From Actinomadura meyerae (GTDB taxonomy: Bacteria > Actinomycetota > Actinomycetes > Streptosporangiales > Streptosporangiaceae), in NCBI RefSeq assembly GCF_900188445.1, contig NZ_FZOR01000041.1, positions 18,683 to 82,682 on the forward strand: 64,000 bases of DNA, given 5' to 3'. A model generated the notes under the pieces. The model saw nothing but the letters and a program-made list of their open reading frames with translations, was not told the origin of the DNA and did no database searches. Each line of letters opens with the position of its first letter. Position 1 is the first letter of the stretch. This document shows, in pieces, positions 1 to 8,534 of the stretch. The position numbers and the translations under genes were made by a program.

Positions 1-2
1 AG

Positions 3-2312
3 AGCAGCGTCGCCGCGATGTACGCGTGGCTGTACGCCCACGACTACGACGTGATCTGGTGGATTCCCGCCGAGGACGCCCACCAGGTGCGGACCAAGCT
101 GGCGGAGCTGCTGCCGCGGCTGCGCGAAGGCGCCCCCACCGACGCCCACGACGCCGTCGACCAGGTCCGGCGGGCACTGGCGGCCGGTGACGGCCCGGAC
201 CGGTGGCTGCTGATCTACGACGGCGCCGACGACCCGCGCGGGCTGGACGAGCTCATGCCGACCGGTGGGCCGGGCAACGTGCTGGTGACGTCCCGGCACG
301 AGGGCTGGGCCTCGGCCGGGCACACCGTGCTGCCCGTCGGCCGCTTCGAGCGCGCCGAGAGCATCCGGCTCTTCCTGTCGCGCATCGGGGACTCGGACAT
401 CCCCAGGGTTCTGGCCGACCGGGTGGCCGAGCGCCTCCACGACCAGCCGCTCGCCATCGACCAGGCGGCGGGATGGGTCGCCACGACCTGGTCGGCGGCG
501 CAGAGCCAGGAGGATCCGCCCACGGACCGCACGCCCAGGACGCTCGTCGACGAGTACCTCGACAAACTCGGCGGCAGGGACGAGATCACCGTTCCGGCCG
601 GCGAGGAGCGGCCCGTGGAGCTCTCCCTGGACCGCCTCGCCGGCGAGCGGGCGGCGGGGCTCTGGCTGCTGCGCGTCTGCGCGTACCTGTCGCCGGACGG
701 TGTCGCGATGGAGCTGGTCCGCTCCGCCGGGATGCGCGAGGAGGTCGGGAGGCACGACCCGGCCCTGGGTCTCGACGTCACCGTCGACGAGGTCGTCCAG
801 ACGCTCAAGCGCTACTCGCTGATCCGGGTCGACCAGCAGCTCGGCCGGCTGTGCGTGCACCCGCACACGCTGCGGATCGTCCGCGACCGGATGACGGCGG
901 AGGAGCGGCACACGGCCCGCGCCTCGGCGCAGGCCGTGCTGGCGGCGGCCGTGCCCGGCGACGAGGCGTCCGGCGCCCTCCGGGAACGGCGCCACCGGGA
1001 GTTGCAGCGGCATGTGGCGGCCTGCGAGCTCGGCGACACGGTGAAGGCCGCCGACCCGGTGCGCGCGTGGGCCGTCCGGCAGGTCAGGCACCTGTACCTG
1101 ACCAACGACTGGCAGGTGGCCGCCGACCTGGCCGACCAGTTGCGGGCCCGCTGGACCGACGACTTCGCGGAGGGCGACCGCTACCGGCTCGAGCTGCTCG
1201 TGGAGCTCGCCAACGCGCTGCGCGAGCTGGGCGACTACGCCCAGGCCGCCCACTGGGACGAGGAGGCCGGGCGGCTGCGCGAGGAGCACCTGCCGGCCAA
1301 CCATCTGCTCGGCCTGAAGATCCGGCGGGCCGCCGGCGCGGACCTGCGCACCCAGGGGCGGTTCGGCGAGGCGGCGCGGCTGGACGAGCGAACGCTGGAC
1401 GAGTTCCGCCGGCGGCTCGGCGAGGAGCACCCGGACACGCTGCGCGAGGCCAACAACCTCGCCGTCTCGTTCCGGTTGACCGGCGCGATCGAGGCGGCCT
1501 TGGAGCAGGACCGCTCCATCTACGAGACACGGCGCCGGGTGCTGGGCGAGCAGGCACCGGAGACCTGGCACACGCTCGTCATGCTCAGCATCGACTACCG
1601 GGAACTCGGCGACTACGCCAACGCCGTGAGCCATCTCGAGGAGGTGCTGGGCGAGCTCCGCTCCAGCGGGAGGGACAACACTCCCGCGGCCCTGCGGGCG
1701 GAGCAGGCCCTGGCCGTCACCCGGCGGTACGCCGGCCAGGCGGAAGAGGTGCTCGAGTCCCTCACCGGCACCTGGCACCGGAGCCGCGAGTTCTACGGTC
1801 CCCGCCACCCGGCCACGCTCTCCTGTGCCGTCAGCGTCGCGGCGACCCAGGCGGCTTCCGGCCGGACCGCGGACGCACTCGACCGCGGGCGGCTCAACCT
1901 GCGGTTCTACCGGGAGGGCTTCGGAGAGTCGCATCCGTTCACCCGCGCATGCGAGGCCAACCTCTCCGTGTACGCACGCCTGTGCGGACAGCTCGCCGAG
2001 GCCCTGCCCTACGCCGAGAAGGCGTGGCGGGCGCTGCACGAGGACGTCAACGTCGGGCCGAAGCACCCGTTCACGCTCGCCGCGGAGATCGGGTACGCCA
2101 ACGCCCTGGCCGCCGTGGGAAGGGCAGACGCCGCATGCGAGCACGAGCGCCACGCCTACGCCGGCTACAGCGAACGGCTGGGAGAACGGCACCCGCTCAG
2201 CCAGATCGCCTACACCAACCTGCAGGTGACCGAGGACGCGAAGACCGGGGCCGACACCGGCCTGGACAGCGGCCTGCGCAGGGACATCGACATTGAGATT
2301 CCGTCGACGTGA
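3..2312 (+). CDS. STAND (NB-ARC-like) ATPase with TPR repeats, 5' end outside window
   Basis: The frame is open to the left edge (first in-window residues SSVAAMYAWLYAHDYDVIWW), so the P-loop is probably upstream and the ATG at 18 is unlikely to be the true start. What remains is the distal part of a STAND NTPase: a VLVTSRH motif, then HDQPLAIDQAAGW, matching the 'TSR' and 'GLPLA' signatures of NB-ARC proteins. A winged-helix-like stretch follows. From about residue 390 there are repeated 42-residue TPR units of the kinesin-light-chain type (GDYAQAAHWDEE, EEHPDTLREANNLA, GDYANAVSHLEE). Proteins of this build are often named FxsT in FxSxx-COOH systems, but no FxSxx peptide or maturase is seen here, so I give no symbol. 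They are usually sensors in conflict or signalling systems. It lies 43 bp before the next gene and is probably co-transcribed with it. Confidence 0.8.
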   Translation, partial: SSVAAMYAWLYAHDYDVIWWIPAEDAHQVRTKLAELLPRLREGAPTDAHDAVDQVRRALAAGDGPDRWLLIYDGADDPRGLDELMPTGGPGNVLVTSRHEGWASAGHTVLPVGRFERAESIRLFLSRIGDSDIPRVLADRVAERLHDQPLAIDQAAGWVATTWSAAQSQEDPPTDRTPRTLVDEYLDKLGGRDEITVPAGEERPVELSLDRLAGERAAGLWLLRVCAYLSPDGVAMELVRSAGMREEVGRHDPALGLDVTVDEVVQTLKRYSLIRVDQQLGRLCVHPHTLRIVRDRMTAEERHTARASAQAVLAAAVPGDEASGALRERRHRELQRHVAACELGDTVKAADPVRAWAVRQVRHLYLTNDWQVAADLADQLRARWTDDFAEGDRYRLELLVELANALRELGDYAQAAHWDEEAGRLREEHLPANHLLGLKIRRAAGADLRTQGRFGEAARLDERTLDEFRRRLGEEHPDTLREANNLAVSFRLTGAIEAALEQDRSIYETRRRVLGEQAPETWHTLVMLSIDYRELGDYANAVSHLEEVLGELRSSGRDNTPAALRAEQALAVTRRYAGQAEEVLESLTGTWHRSREFYGPRHPATLSCAVSVAATQAASGRTADALDRGRLNLRFYREGFGESHPFTRACEANLSVYARLCGQLAEALPYAEKAWRALHEDVNVGPKHPFTLAAEIGYANALAAVGRADAACEHERHAYAGYSERLGERHPLSQIAYTNLQVTEDAKTGADTGLDSGLRRDIDIEIPST

Positions 2313-2355
2313 GAAGCGTGGGAAAAGGGCGCGGCGACGCGGAACGGGGTATGTG

Positions 2356-3366
2356 ATGACGACAGAGGTCCCCGAGAACGGCAACGGGCCGAGGCTGAAG
2401 AAGACCGAGGGGCAGCCGAACCGGTCGGCGGCCGGTCTGGAGAGGCTCAAGGACCTGGCCTGGCAGACGCTGAGGACCCGCAGGGTCCAGTACGTCGCGT
2501 ACTACATCCAGGGCAACCAGCAGTTCTGGCAGGACACCTTCGACTCCGACGACGAGCCCGGCATCGACTCCCTGGACGACGCCAAGCGCAAGCGCGAGTC
2601 GCTGCACACCAGCGGCCAGCAGCTGCACTACGTCGTCGCGCGTCTGGACAAGGCGTTCGTGCCGGTCCGGAGCGGGCGCCTGATCCGGTGCGTGTTCGAC
2701 GTCGGCGACGGGGCGCTCTTCTACCATTCGCCCTTCGCCGGGGAGTACCTGGTGGGCGCGGCTCTGGCGGAGACACCGGCGGACGAGGCCGACGCCGCCA
2801 TGGGGCACCTGTGCGACCTGGTGCGGCTGGCCCGCGGCTACGGCGGCCACCTGAACCCGGGCGGCATGCACAGCGAGTACGACGTGGACGTCGAGGAGGC
2901 CGACCTGGCCGACGACGAGCCGTACATCGAGGAGTCCGGGCTCGACGGGGCCCGTGCGGAGCTCGCCGGCCACTTCCGTGCCGCGCTCAGCCCCGAGGCG
3001 CTGCACTTCGTGACGTACCTGGAGGGCGCCGAGCCGGTCCGGTCGGCAGACCTGCTCCGGCATCCGAAGCTGGCGGCGCTCACCGTCGACACCGACCACG
3101 ACGAGCGCAGGAAGCACTACGAGCGCATCGGCAAGCTGACCTACATCACCAGCCACCGGCTGGACCGCACCCTCCTCCCGCTGCTCGGCGGGACGCTGCG
3201 GCGCGTGGTCCTCGACGTCGAGGCGGGCGCGCTGTACTACCGGCGGCTGGGAAGGGACGCCGCCCTCATCGGCGTGACCCTCGACCAGGCCAAGGTCGCC
3301 GTGGCGGAGGCGACGATGAACACGCTCGCGCAGGCGATCGCCGACCTGGAGCCCCGGCCGGAGTGA
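2356..3366 (+). CDS. Hypothetical protein with internal duplication
   Basis: The product is 336 residues with no family I recognise. The frame is open back to 2293, but the arginine-rich extension looks untranslated and the ATG at 2356 (or GTG at 2353) is the likelier start. Two halves of about 105 residues resemble each other. Residues 89-152 contain LDKAFVPVRSGRLIRCVFDV and GALFYHSPFAGEYLVGAAL. Residues 261-325 contain LDRTLLPLLGGTLRRVVLDV and GALYYRRLGRDAALIGVTL. Each unit reads as an alternating strand/helix module, which could be a roadblock- or profilin-like fold, but that is a guess. It follows the STAND/TPR gene by 43 bp and is probably its operon partner. Soluble, with no signal peptide or membrane segment. 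Confidence 0.75.
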   Translation: MTTEVPENGNGPRLKKTEGQPNRSAAGLERLKDLAWQTLRTRRVQYVAYYIQGNQQFWQDTFDSDDEPGIDSLDDAKRKRESLHTSGQQLHYVVARLDKAFVPVRSGRLIRCVFDVGDGALFYHSPFAGEYLVGAALAETPADEADAAMGHLCDLVRLARGYGGHLNPGGMHSEYDVDVEEADLADDEPYIEESGLDGARAELAGHFRAALSPEALHFVTYLEGAEPVRSADLLRHPKLAALTVDTDHDERRKHYERIGKLTYITSHRLDRTLLPLLGGTLRRVVLDVEAGALYYRRLGRDAALIGVTLDQAKVAVAEATMNTLAQAIADLEPRPE

Positions 3367-3373
3367 GCACGAG

Positions 3374-4276
3374 TCAGGGCAGGGCGGGGGCGTCGTTGCC
3401 GGAGACCTTGGCCATCCACGCCTCGTTCTGAGCGGAGATGACGAGCTCGCATTCGGCGACGAAGGCATCGTCGTCGGCGGTGGACGGGGCGTTCCGCTCG
3501 CGCCGGGCCAGCAGCCGGGTGAGCTGCTCGGCGGTCCGGGTGTACTCCAGTTGCCGGTACTCGTACTTGGCGGCGGCGGCGTGCGTGCCGACCGCGGCGG
3601 CGAGCATCGCGAACACGGCGACCCACGCGGCGATCTCCCCCACCTGGAAGGTTCCCGCGACCGCCCCGGCGACGGCGCCCGCGGCGCCCAGCGCGGCCTC
3701 GATCCGGCGGACGATCCGGACGCTGCGGCCCATCCGCAGCGCCTTGGGCCGGTAGTAGCCGTCCAGCTGCCCCTGGATCCGCTCGGTGACGTAGGAGCCG
3801 ATGCCGGAGACCGCGGGGGGTGTCCGGGTGACCGGCTCGATGCCGGTGAGGCGGGGAAGCAGGTCGGCGCCGTCGGCCTCGATGCGTTCGGCCTCGTCCA
3901 GCAGGGGGCCGGGGCCGGTCGCGCCCCGGTACCTCCCCACCCCCGCCAGGTGGACGTACACCTCCGATTTCAGCGCCTCGGAGATGGAGCGGAGGCGCGT
4001 CCAGTCGCGGACGGCGTCCGGACCCGCGGACCGCGCGGTGAGCGGGACGAGCGCGGCGGCGACGGCGGCGCCGAAGGCGAGGAGCTCGCCGAGCAGCCCG
4101 AAGTCCATCGTCTGGGCGGCCGCGGCGCCCATCACCGCGGCGGCCGCGCCGAGCACCAGGCTCGCCAGCCGGGTCCGGCCGATCAGCCGGTTGAGCCGGT
4201 CGGCGGACTGCGACCAGACGCTCTGCCGGTCCCAGACCCGCTGGACCTCCGCGGGTCCGGTCGCCTCGCCCTGCAT
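3374..4276 (-). CDS. SLATT-like (DUF4231-type) membrane protein
   Basis: The start at 4276 is chosen because GGGAGG lies 7-8 nt upstream. An ATG at 4309 overlaps the upstream stop codon but has no ribosome site. The 300-residue protein has a hairpin of two membrane helices near residues 37-54 and 61-79, a soluble middle, and a second hydrophobic pair near 195-240, then a charged tail with RTAEQLTRLLARRER. Paired 2TM hairpins around a helical core are the layout of SLATT/DUF4231 proteins, which are proposed membrane effectors associated with nucleotide-signalling and STAND systems. The family call is mine from pattern. Its stop lies 8 bp from the convergent stop of the duplicated-domain gene, and it follows the antiporter gene directly. 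Confidence 0.6.
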   Translation of the reverse strand: MQGEATGPAEVQRVWDRQSVWSQSADRLNRLIGRTRLASLVLGAAAAVMGAAAAQTMDFGLLGELLAFGAAVAAALVPLTARSAGPDAVRDWTRLRSISEALKSEVYVHLAGVGRYRGATGPGPLLDEAERIEADGADLLPRLTGIEPVTRTPPAVSGIGSYVTERIQGQLDGYYRPKALRMGRSVRIVRRIEAALGAAGAVAGAVAGTFQVGEIAAWVAVFAMLAAAVGTHAAAAKYEYRQLEYTRTAEQLTRLLARRERNAPSTADDDAFVAECELVISAQNEAWMAKVSGNDAPALP

Positions 4277-4305
4277 GCGGTCGCCTCCCTGCTGCGGCTG
4301 GGCTG

Positions 4306-5568
4306 TCATCGGTCGGCGCGGGGCGCGGAGGAGTGGACGGGCTGCTCGTCGCCGGGCCCGGGTGGAGCCGGCGCCATCCGCGCCGCCCTCACCTCCGGGG
4401 CGCCGGCGCGGGTCGTCCGGCGGGACGGGACCGGCCGGACGAGCCGGTCCCGGACGGCCGCCCACGAGCCGGCGCGCGCGTAGCCGGCGTTGGCGAGGGC
4501 GTGCAGCGCGTTGATGACGACGATCGCGGGCGCGACGGTCGCCACCACGCCGGGGAACAGCGGGGTGAGCAGGAGCGCGAGGACGATCGCCGTGATGCCG
4601 TTCTGCTGCGCGACCGCGAGCTGGGCGCGGTCGTCGGCGTCCTGCCCGCGCGTCAGCGGGAGGCTGACGAGTGCGTGCGCCGCGAACGCGGTCACGCCGA
4701 GCACGATCCCGGCGGCGAACAGCACCCGCACCGACAGCAGGAAGCCGACGCCGAGCACGGCGAGCACCAGGGCGGCCTGCGTCAGCTGCCCGAGCCGGCG
4801 TTCGAACGCCTCGGGGGCCCTGGCCAGGACGGGTCGGACGAAGAGGCCGACGAGCGCCACACCGAGCATCCAGAACTGGGACACCGCCACGACGCCGGCG
4901 GCCAGCAGCAGCCCGCAGCCCGCCGCGAACCCGGCGACCGTGCCCGGACGCCACTTCCGCAGCATCCACCACGCTCCGCACACCACCGCGGCGAAGGCGA
5001 CGTTGGCGGCCACCCCGAGCAGGAAGCCGCCCAGGCCACCGCTCTGGAGCGCGGCCAGCTCGCCGGTGCGGTCGAGGTCGTAGGCCGCCACCGACAGCGT
5101 CGCCGCGTAGACGGTCAGCAGCGTCGTCACCGGATCGTCGAACGACGCCCACGCCAGCAGCAGCGTCTTGCCGCGCGGGGACAGCCGCGAGGAGTGCTGG
5201 AGCGCGGCGACCGAGAGCGGGTCGATCTGCGCGACCGCCACACCGAGCACCAGCGCCTCGGGGCCGGGGAACAGCGCCACCATGACCAGCGTGATGATCG
5301 TGGCCTTGACCAGCACGCCCACGGTGACCGCGAGCACCACGACACGCAGGTCCGCGCGCATCCGCGCGTGCTCGATCCCGTGGGTGCTGCCGTAGAGCCC
5401 GATGGCGAGCAGTGCCGAGACGGCGAGGAAATACGGCTGGCCGTTGACCAGATTTTCGACCCGTCCGGCTCCGGCGGCGCGGCCGGCCGAGACGCCCAGC
5501 GCGATAATGGCGAGTGCGACGACAAATCGCCGGGCCGCCGGGCCGCGGACCATTCTTGGCGGTCTCAT
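4306..5568 (-). CDS. Cation/proton antiporter (CPA-type Na+/H+ exchanger)
   Basis: About 420 residues with 11-13 membrane helices. The family hallmarks visible are AQIDPLSVAAL (TM with the conserved acidic residue), SFDDPVTTLLTVYAATL (the ND/DD-type ion-binding pair, here DD) and QQNGITAIVLALLLTPLFPG in the C-terminal half. These place it in the CPA superfamily, which exchanges Na+ or K+ for protons across the plasma membrane. The start at ATG 5568 (MRPPRMVRGPAARRF) is preceded by AGGGGA. A GTG at 5640 is open but would add 24 polar residues. The stop overlaps an alternative ATG of the SLATT-like gene, suggesting translational coupling. The ion specificity cannot be told. Confidence 0.75.
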   Translation of the reverse strand: MRPPRMVRGPAARRFVVALAIIALGVSAGRAAGAGRVENLVNGQPYFLAVSALLAIGLYGSTHGIEHARMRADLRVVVLAVTVGVLVKATIITLVMVALFPGPEALVLGVAVAQIDPLSVAALQHSSRLSPRGKTLLLAWASFDDPVTTLLTVYAATLSVAAYDLDRTGELAALQSGGLGGFLLGVAANVAFAAVVCGAWWMLRKWRPGTVAGFAAGCGLLLAAGVVAVSQFWMLGVALVGLFVRPVLARAPEAFERRLGQLTQAALVLAVLGVGFLLSVRVLFAAGIVLGVTAFAAHALVSLPLTRGQDADDRAQLAVAQQNGITAIVLALLLTPLFPGVVATVAPAIVVINALHALANAGYARAGSWAAVRDRLVRPVPSRRTTRAGAPEVRAARMAPAPPGPGDEQPVHSSAPRADR

Positions 5569-5867
5569 TCGGGATGTCCCCTGTTCATAGCCCGTGGCCG
5601 CCCCCTCACGGGCCGCGTCGGCACCCACGTTCCACGTCACTACCGAGCCATTCGATAATAAGCCGCGGGCCCGCCGGTGACCACCATTCCATGAAAGATG
5701 TAACCGCGCGGTATGCGATCTTGACGGCCCGCTCGTCGATCAGTTGAATGGCGCGAACGGAGCCGGAAATGCGGGTTCCCGCGTGGCATGCCCGGATGAC
5801 CTGAAGGACCCCGATCGCCGCTGGCGTCCGAGATCGGTCCGGCCGGGCAGGCCGCGAAACGCCGGCG
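5569..5867. other. Intergenic region with probable minus-strand promoter
   Basis: About 300 bp separate the antiporter start from the end of the kinase gene. The sequence is noticeably less GC-rich than its surroundings. On the minus strand a TATTAT hexamer (5655-5660) could be the -10 box of the antiporter promoter, giving a leader of roughly 80 nt to the ATG at 5568. No convincing -35 box, terminator hairpin or small ORF was found. Confidence 0.3.
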
Positions 5868-7415
5868 TCACCGCACGCGCGCTACCGCGGCGACGGTGGA
5901 CGGGCGCAGGCCGTTCGCCGCCCGGCGGGTCGCCATCTCCCGGACGCAGTACATCGTGATGGCCAGGGTGGCGGAGGAGCACGTGACCGGTTGCGGGTTC
6001 ACGAAGGCGATGTAGGGGGTGACGGAGACCTGCCACGGGGCGATCACGGTGTCGAGAACCGCGATGGCGTTGCAGGCCGCGAGCGCGTAGCCCGCTTTGC
6101 GGGTCGAGGATCCGGTCCGGGGCGTGAGGGCGGCGGCCACGCCGAGCAGGCTCGTCAGGGCGGCGGTGGAGATGGCCAGTCTCCACCAGTAGTGGGAATC
6201 TCCCCGGTAGCTGCCGACCGTGCCGGCGATCACCACGATGTAGATCACGGCCAGGAGGAGGGGGAGGGCGAACCGGGTCACTCTCGTCACCGCCGCGCGC
6301 AGGCGCGGGCGCGCGATGAGCGCGAGATTGCCGACGAGCCAGGCGGTGGCGATGGTGACCACGAGGGCCCCCGTCGCCGCGTCTTGGGCGTCGGAGCGGC
6401 CGTTCATATTGATCGAGACCAGGATCGCGGTCGCGACCACGGTCAGCAGCCATACCGCGCCCGGCAGCCAGGAGCCGCCGATGGGCGGGATCCCCGCGTC
6501 CTGGGCCGGGGCCGCGTCCCGGGCCGGGACCGGGGCGCTGTCGTGCTGCCGGGTGAGCCTCCTGGTGGGCGCCGGCTGGTCGAGCCGCCGCAGGGCCTGG
6601 GCCGTGTCGGCCGCGGTCCTGTAGCGCTCGGCCGGTTCCTTCCTCAGCAGCTTGTGCACGAGAGCGTCCCACGTGCCGGGGATGCCGGGCCGCACCGAAC
6701 TGGGGACGGGCGGCTCCTGGGTGAGGTGGGCGGTCAGGTAGCCGACGCCGTCGGGGGCCTGGAAGGGCAGGCGGCCGGTGATCATCTCGAACAGCAGGCA
6801 TCCGAGCGCGTAGAGGTCGCTGGCCGGCTCGGGATGGCCGCGCGCCTGCTCGGGGGCCATGTACGGGGGCGTGCCGACGATGAACCCGGTGCGGGTGAGG
6901 CGGTCGCCGGTCGCGTACGGGTCGGCCGCTCGCGCGACGCCGAAGTCGAGGACCTTCACCGCGCCGGTGTGCGTGATGAAGATGTTGGACGGCTTGATGT
7001 CCCGGTGCATCACGCCCGCCGCGTGCGCCTCGCTCAGGGCGTCGCAGATCTGCGCGCCCCAGCGGGCCGCCTCGTCCAGGGTGACGCCGCCCCTGGCCAG
7101 CTTCGCGTCCAGGCCCTCGCCCCGGACCAGTTCCATCACCAGGAACGGGGCGTCGCCGTGGTCGGGGCCGCTCTCGCCGAGGTCGTGGACGGTCACGATG
7201 TGCGGATGCTGCAGTCGGCCGGTGATCCGGGCCTCGCGCAGGAACCGGGCGCGCGCCTCGCCGCCGCGGCTTCCGCCGCCGCCGAGCGACGAGATCAGCT
7301 TGACGGCGACCCGGCGGTCCAGCGTCTCGTCCTGGGCCTCCCAGACTTCGCCCATGCCGCCCTCGCCGAGCCGTCGCACCAGGCGGTAGCGGCCTCCCAG
7401 AACCTGGTCGCGCAC
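5868..7415 (-). CDS. Membrane Ser/Thr protein kinase (PknB family)
   Basis: 515 residues from a GTG start. The kinase domain fills residues about 8-275 with every key element: glycine loop GEGGMGEVWEA (18-28), VAVK lysine K39, HRDIKPSN with catalytic D139, DFGVAR with D157, and GTPPYMAPEQ in the activation segment. It should therefore be active. A short proline/basic linker follows (PAPTRRLTRQHD), then five or six membrane helices to the C-terminus. The membrane part has no PASTA or other known sensor domain, so the stimulus is unknown. It starts 34 bp downstream of the WYL regulator gene on the same strand and may be co-transcribed with it. Confidence 0.9.
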   Translation of the reverse strand: MRDQVLGGRYRLVRRLGEGGMGEVWEAQDETLDRRVAVKLISSLGGGGSRGGEARARFLREARITGRLQHPHIVTVHDLGESGPDHGDAPFLVMELVRGEGLDAKLARGGVTLDEAARWGAQICDALSEAHAAGVMHRDIKPSNIFITHTGAVKVLDFGVARAADPYATGDRLTRTGFIVGTPPYMAPEQARGHPEPASDLYALGCLLFEMITGRLPFQAPDGVGYLTAHLTQEPPVPSSVRPGIPGTWDALVHKLLRKEPAERYRTAADTAQALRRLDQPAPTRRLTRQHDSAPVPARDAAPAQDAGIPPIGGSWLPGAVWLLTVVATAILVSINMNGRSDAQDAATGALVVTIATAWLVGNLALIARPRLRAAVTRVTRFALPLLLAVIYIVVIAGTVGSYRGDSHYWWRLAISTAALTSLLGVAAALTPRTGSSTRKAGYALAACNAIAVLDTVIAPWQVSVTPYIAFVNPQPVTCSSATLAITMYCVREMATRRAANGLRPSTVAAVARVR

Positions 7416-7449
7416 TGCGGCCCCCTGCCCTCGGTTTCGCCTCGGCTGA

Positions 7450-8472
7450 TCATGCCACGCCGCCCTCGGGGGCCTCGCCTGCCCGGAGGTAGCGGTGACC
7501 GAGGGCGGTCACGTGGGTGCGCAGTTCGGGTGGGGAGACCACGTCGAAGTCGAGGCCGAGCATCCCGAGGTAGGCGGCGATCGTCTCCAGGCTGTCGGCG
7601 CCGGTGGCCAGGACGCAGCGGTCCGCGGCCACGGGTTCGACCAGGCCGACCGTCGCGTTGATGCGGGCGAGGACATGGTCGGCCGGGGCGTGGACGGTCA
7701 CGCGGGCGTGGACCTTCCAGCCGGTCGCGGCCACGTTCCGCAGGACGAACGAGGTGTAGTCGCCGCCGGGCAGCGGGGTCGGGGTGAAGGACGGTCCGCC
7801 GGGCGTGCGCAGGGTCATCAGGTCGGCTCGGTAGGCCGACCACTCGCCCGACTTCGGGTCCCGGGCGACGAGGTACCAGCGGCGGCGCCAGCTCACGAGG
7901 CGGTAGGGCTCCACCAGCTTGCGGCCCGGCGGCGCGGCCGTGGCGGACGGGGGCTCGTCGGCGGCGGGCTCGGCGGCGGTGGCGTAGTCGAAGCGGAGCT
8001 GGACGCCGTCGCGGATGGCGGAGGCGATCGCGGCGAGGAGCGCGCCGTCGGTCTCGGGGTCGGCCGCGTCGGTGTCGAGGTTCTCGGGTGCACGGGACGT
8101 GGCCTCGTGCAGGGCCAGGACCTTGCGGCGCAGCCGGTGCGGGAGCACCTGCTCCAGCTTCGCCAGGGCGCGGGCGCTGCTCTCGGAGATGCCGCCGACG
8201 CCGGCGGCCGCGCGCAGCCCGATCGCGACGGCGACCGCCTCCTCGTCGTCGAGCAGCAGCGGCGGCAGCCGGGTCCCCGCGCCGAGCCGGTAGGAGCCCG
8301 CCGCTCCCCGGGTCGCCTCGACCGGGTAGCCGAGGTCGCGCAGCCGCTCGATGTCGGTGCGTATCGTGCGGGACGTCACGCCGAGGCGCTCGGCGAGCTG
8401 CCCGCCCGTCCAGTCGCGCTGGGACTGGAACAGGGCGAGCAGCGCCAGCAGGCGCGCGGACGTTTGCAACAT
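7450..8472 (-). CDS. WYL-domain transcriptional regulator (HTH_11)
   Basis: 340 residues. The N-terminal DeoR-like winged helix is plain: TGGQLAERLGVTSRTIRTDIERLRDLGYPV, followed by AAGSYRLGAGTRLPPLLLDDEE, the typical junction to the WYL ligand-sensing module (residues about 130-330, with PYRLVSWRRRWYLVARD). The frame is open to an ATG at 8493, but that codon lies inside a perfect palindrome, so the ATG at 8472 (MLQTSARLLALL) is preferred. The palindrome sits between this gene and the divergent epoxide hydrolase gene. By the usual logic of such pairs this regulator controls itself and the hydrolase. The ligand is unknown. Confidence 0.85.
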   Translation of the reverse strand: MLQTSARLLALLALFQSQRDWTGGQLAERLGVTSRTIRTDIERLRDLGYPVEATRGAAGSYRLGAGTRLPPLLLDDEEAVAVAIGLRAAAGVGGISESSARALAKLEQVLPHRLRRKVLALHEATSRAPENLDTDAADPETDGALLAAIASAIRDGVQLRFDYATAAEPAADEPPSATAAPPGRKLVEPYRLVSWRRRWYLVARDPKSGEWSAYRADLMTLRTPGGPSFTPTPLPGGDYTSFVLRNVAATGWKVHARVTVHAPADHVLARINATVGLVEPVAADRCVLATGADSLETIAAYLGMLGLDFDVVSPPELRTHVTALGHRYLRAGEAPEGGVA

Positions 8473-8490
8473 CTCTCCAGTATCCCGGCA

Positions 8491-8517
8491 CATATAGGAA
8501 GTGACTCTTCCTATATG
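8491..8517. promoter_or_regulatory. Perfect palindromic operator between WYL regulator and hydrolase
   Basis: Two 11-bp arms, CATATAGGAAG (8491-8501) and CTTCCTATATG (8507-8517), are exact inverted repeats around TGACT. The AT-rich arms stand out against GC-rich surroundings. The site lies 19 bp upstream of the regulator ATG (8472) and 18 bp before the hydrolase ATG (8535), so a bound dimer would cover both promoters. TATATG in the right arm could be the -10 box of the hydrolase. Confidence 0.75.
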
Positions 8518-8534
8518 GCTCCTACCGTGAGGGC

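Noticed and set aside
1..3366. A full FxSxx-COOH RiPP system
   Set aside because: The TPR/STAND protein resembles FxsT, but no FxSxx precursor or FxsB-type radical SAM enzyme is adjacent. The radical-SAM gene at 22628 is a small NrdG-like protein far away.
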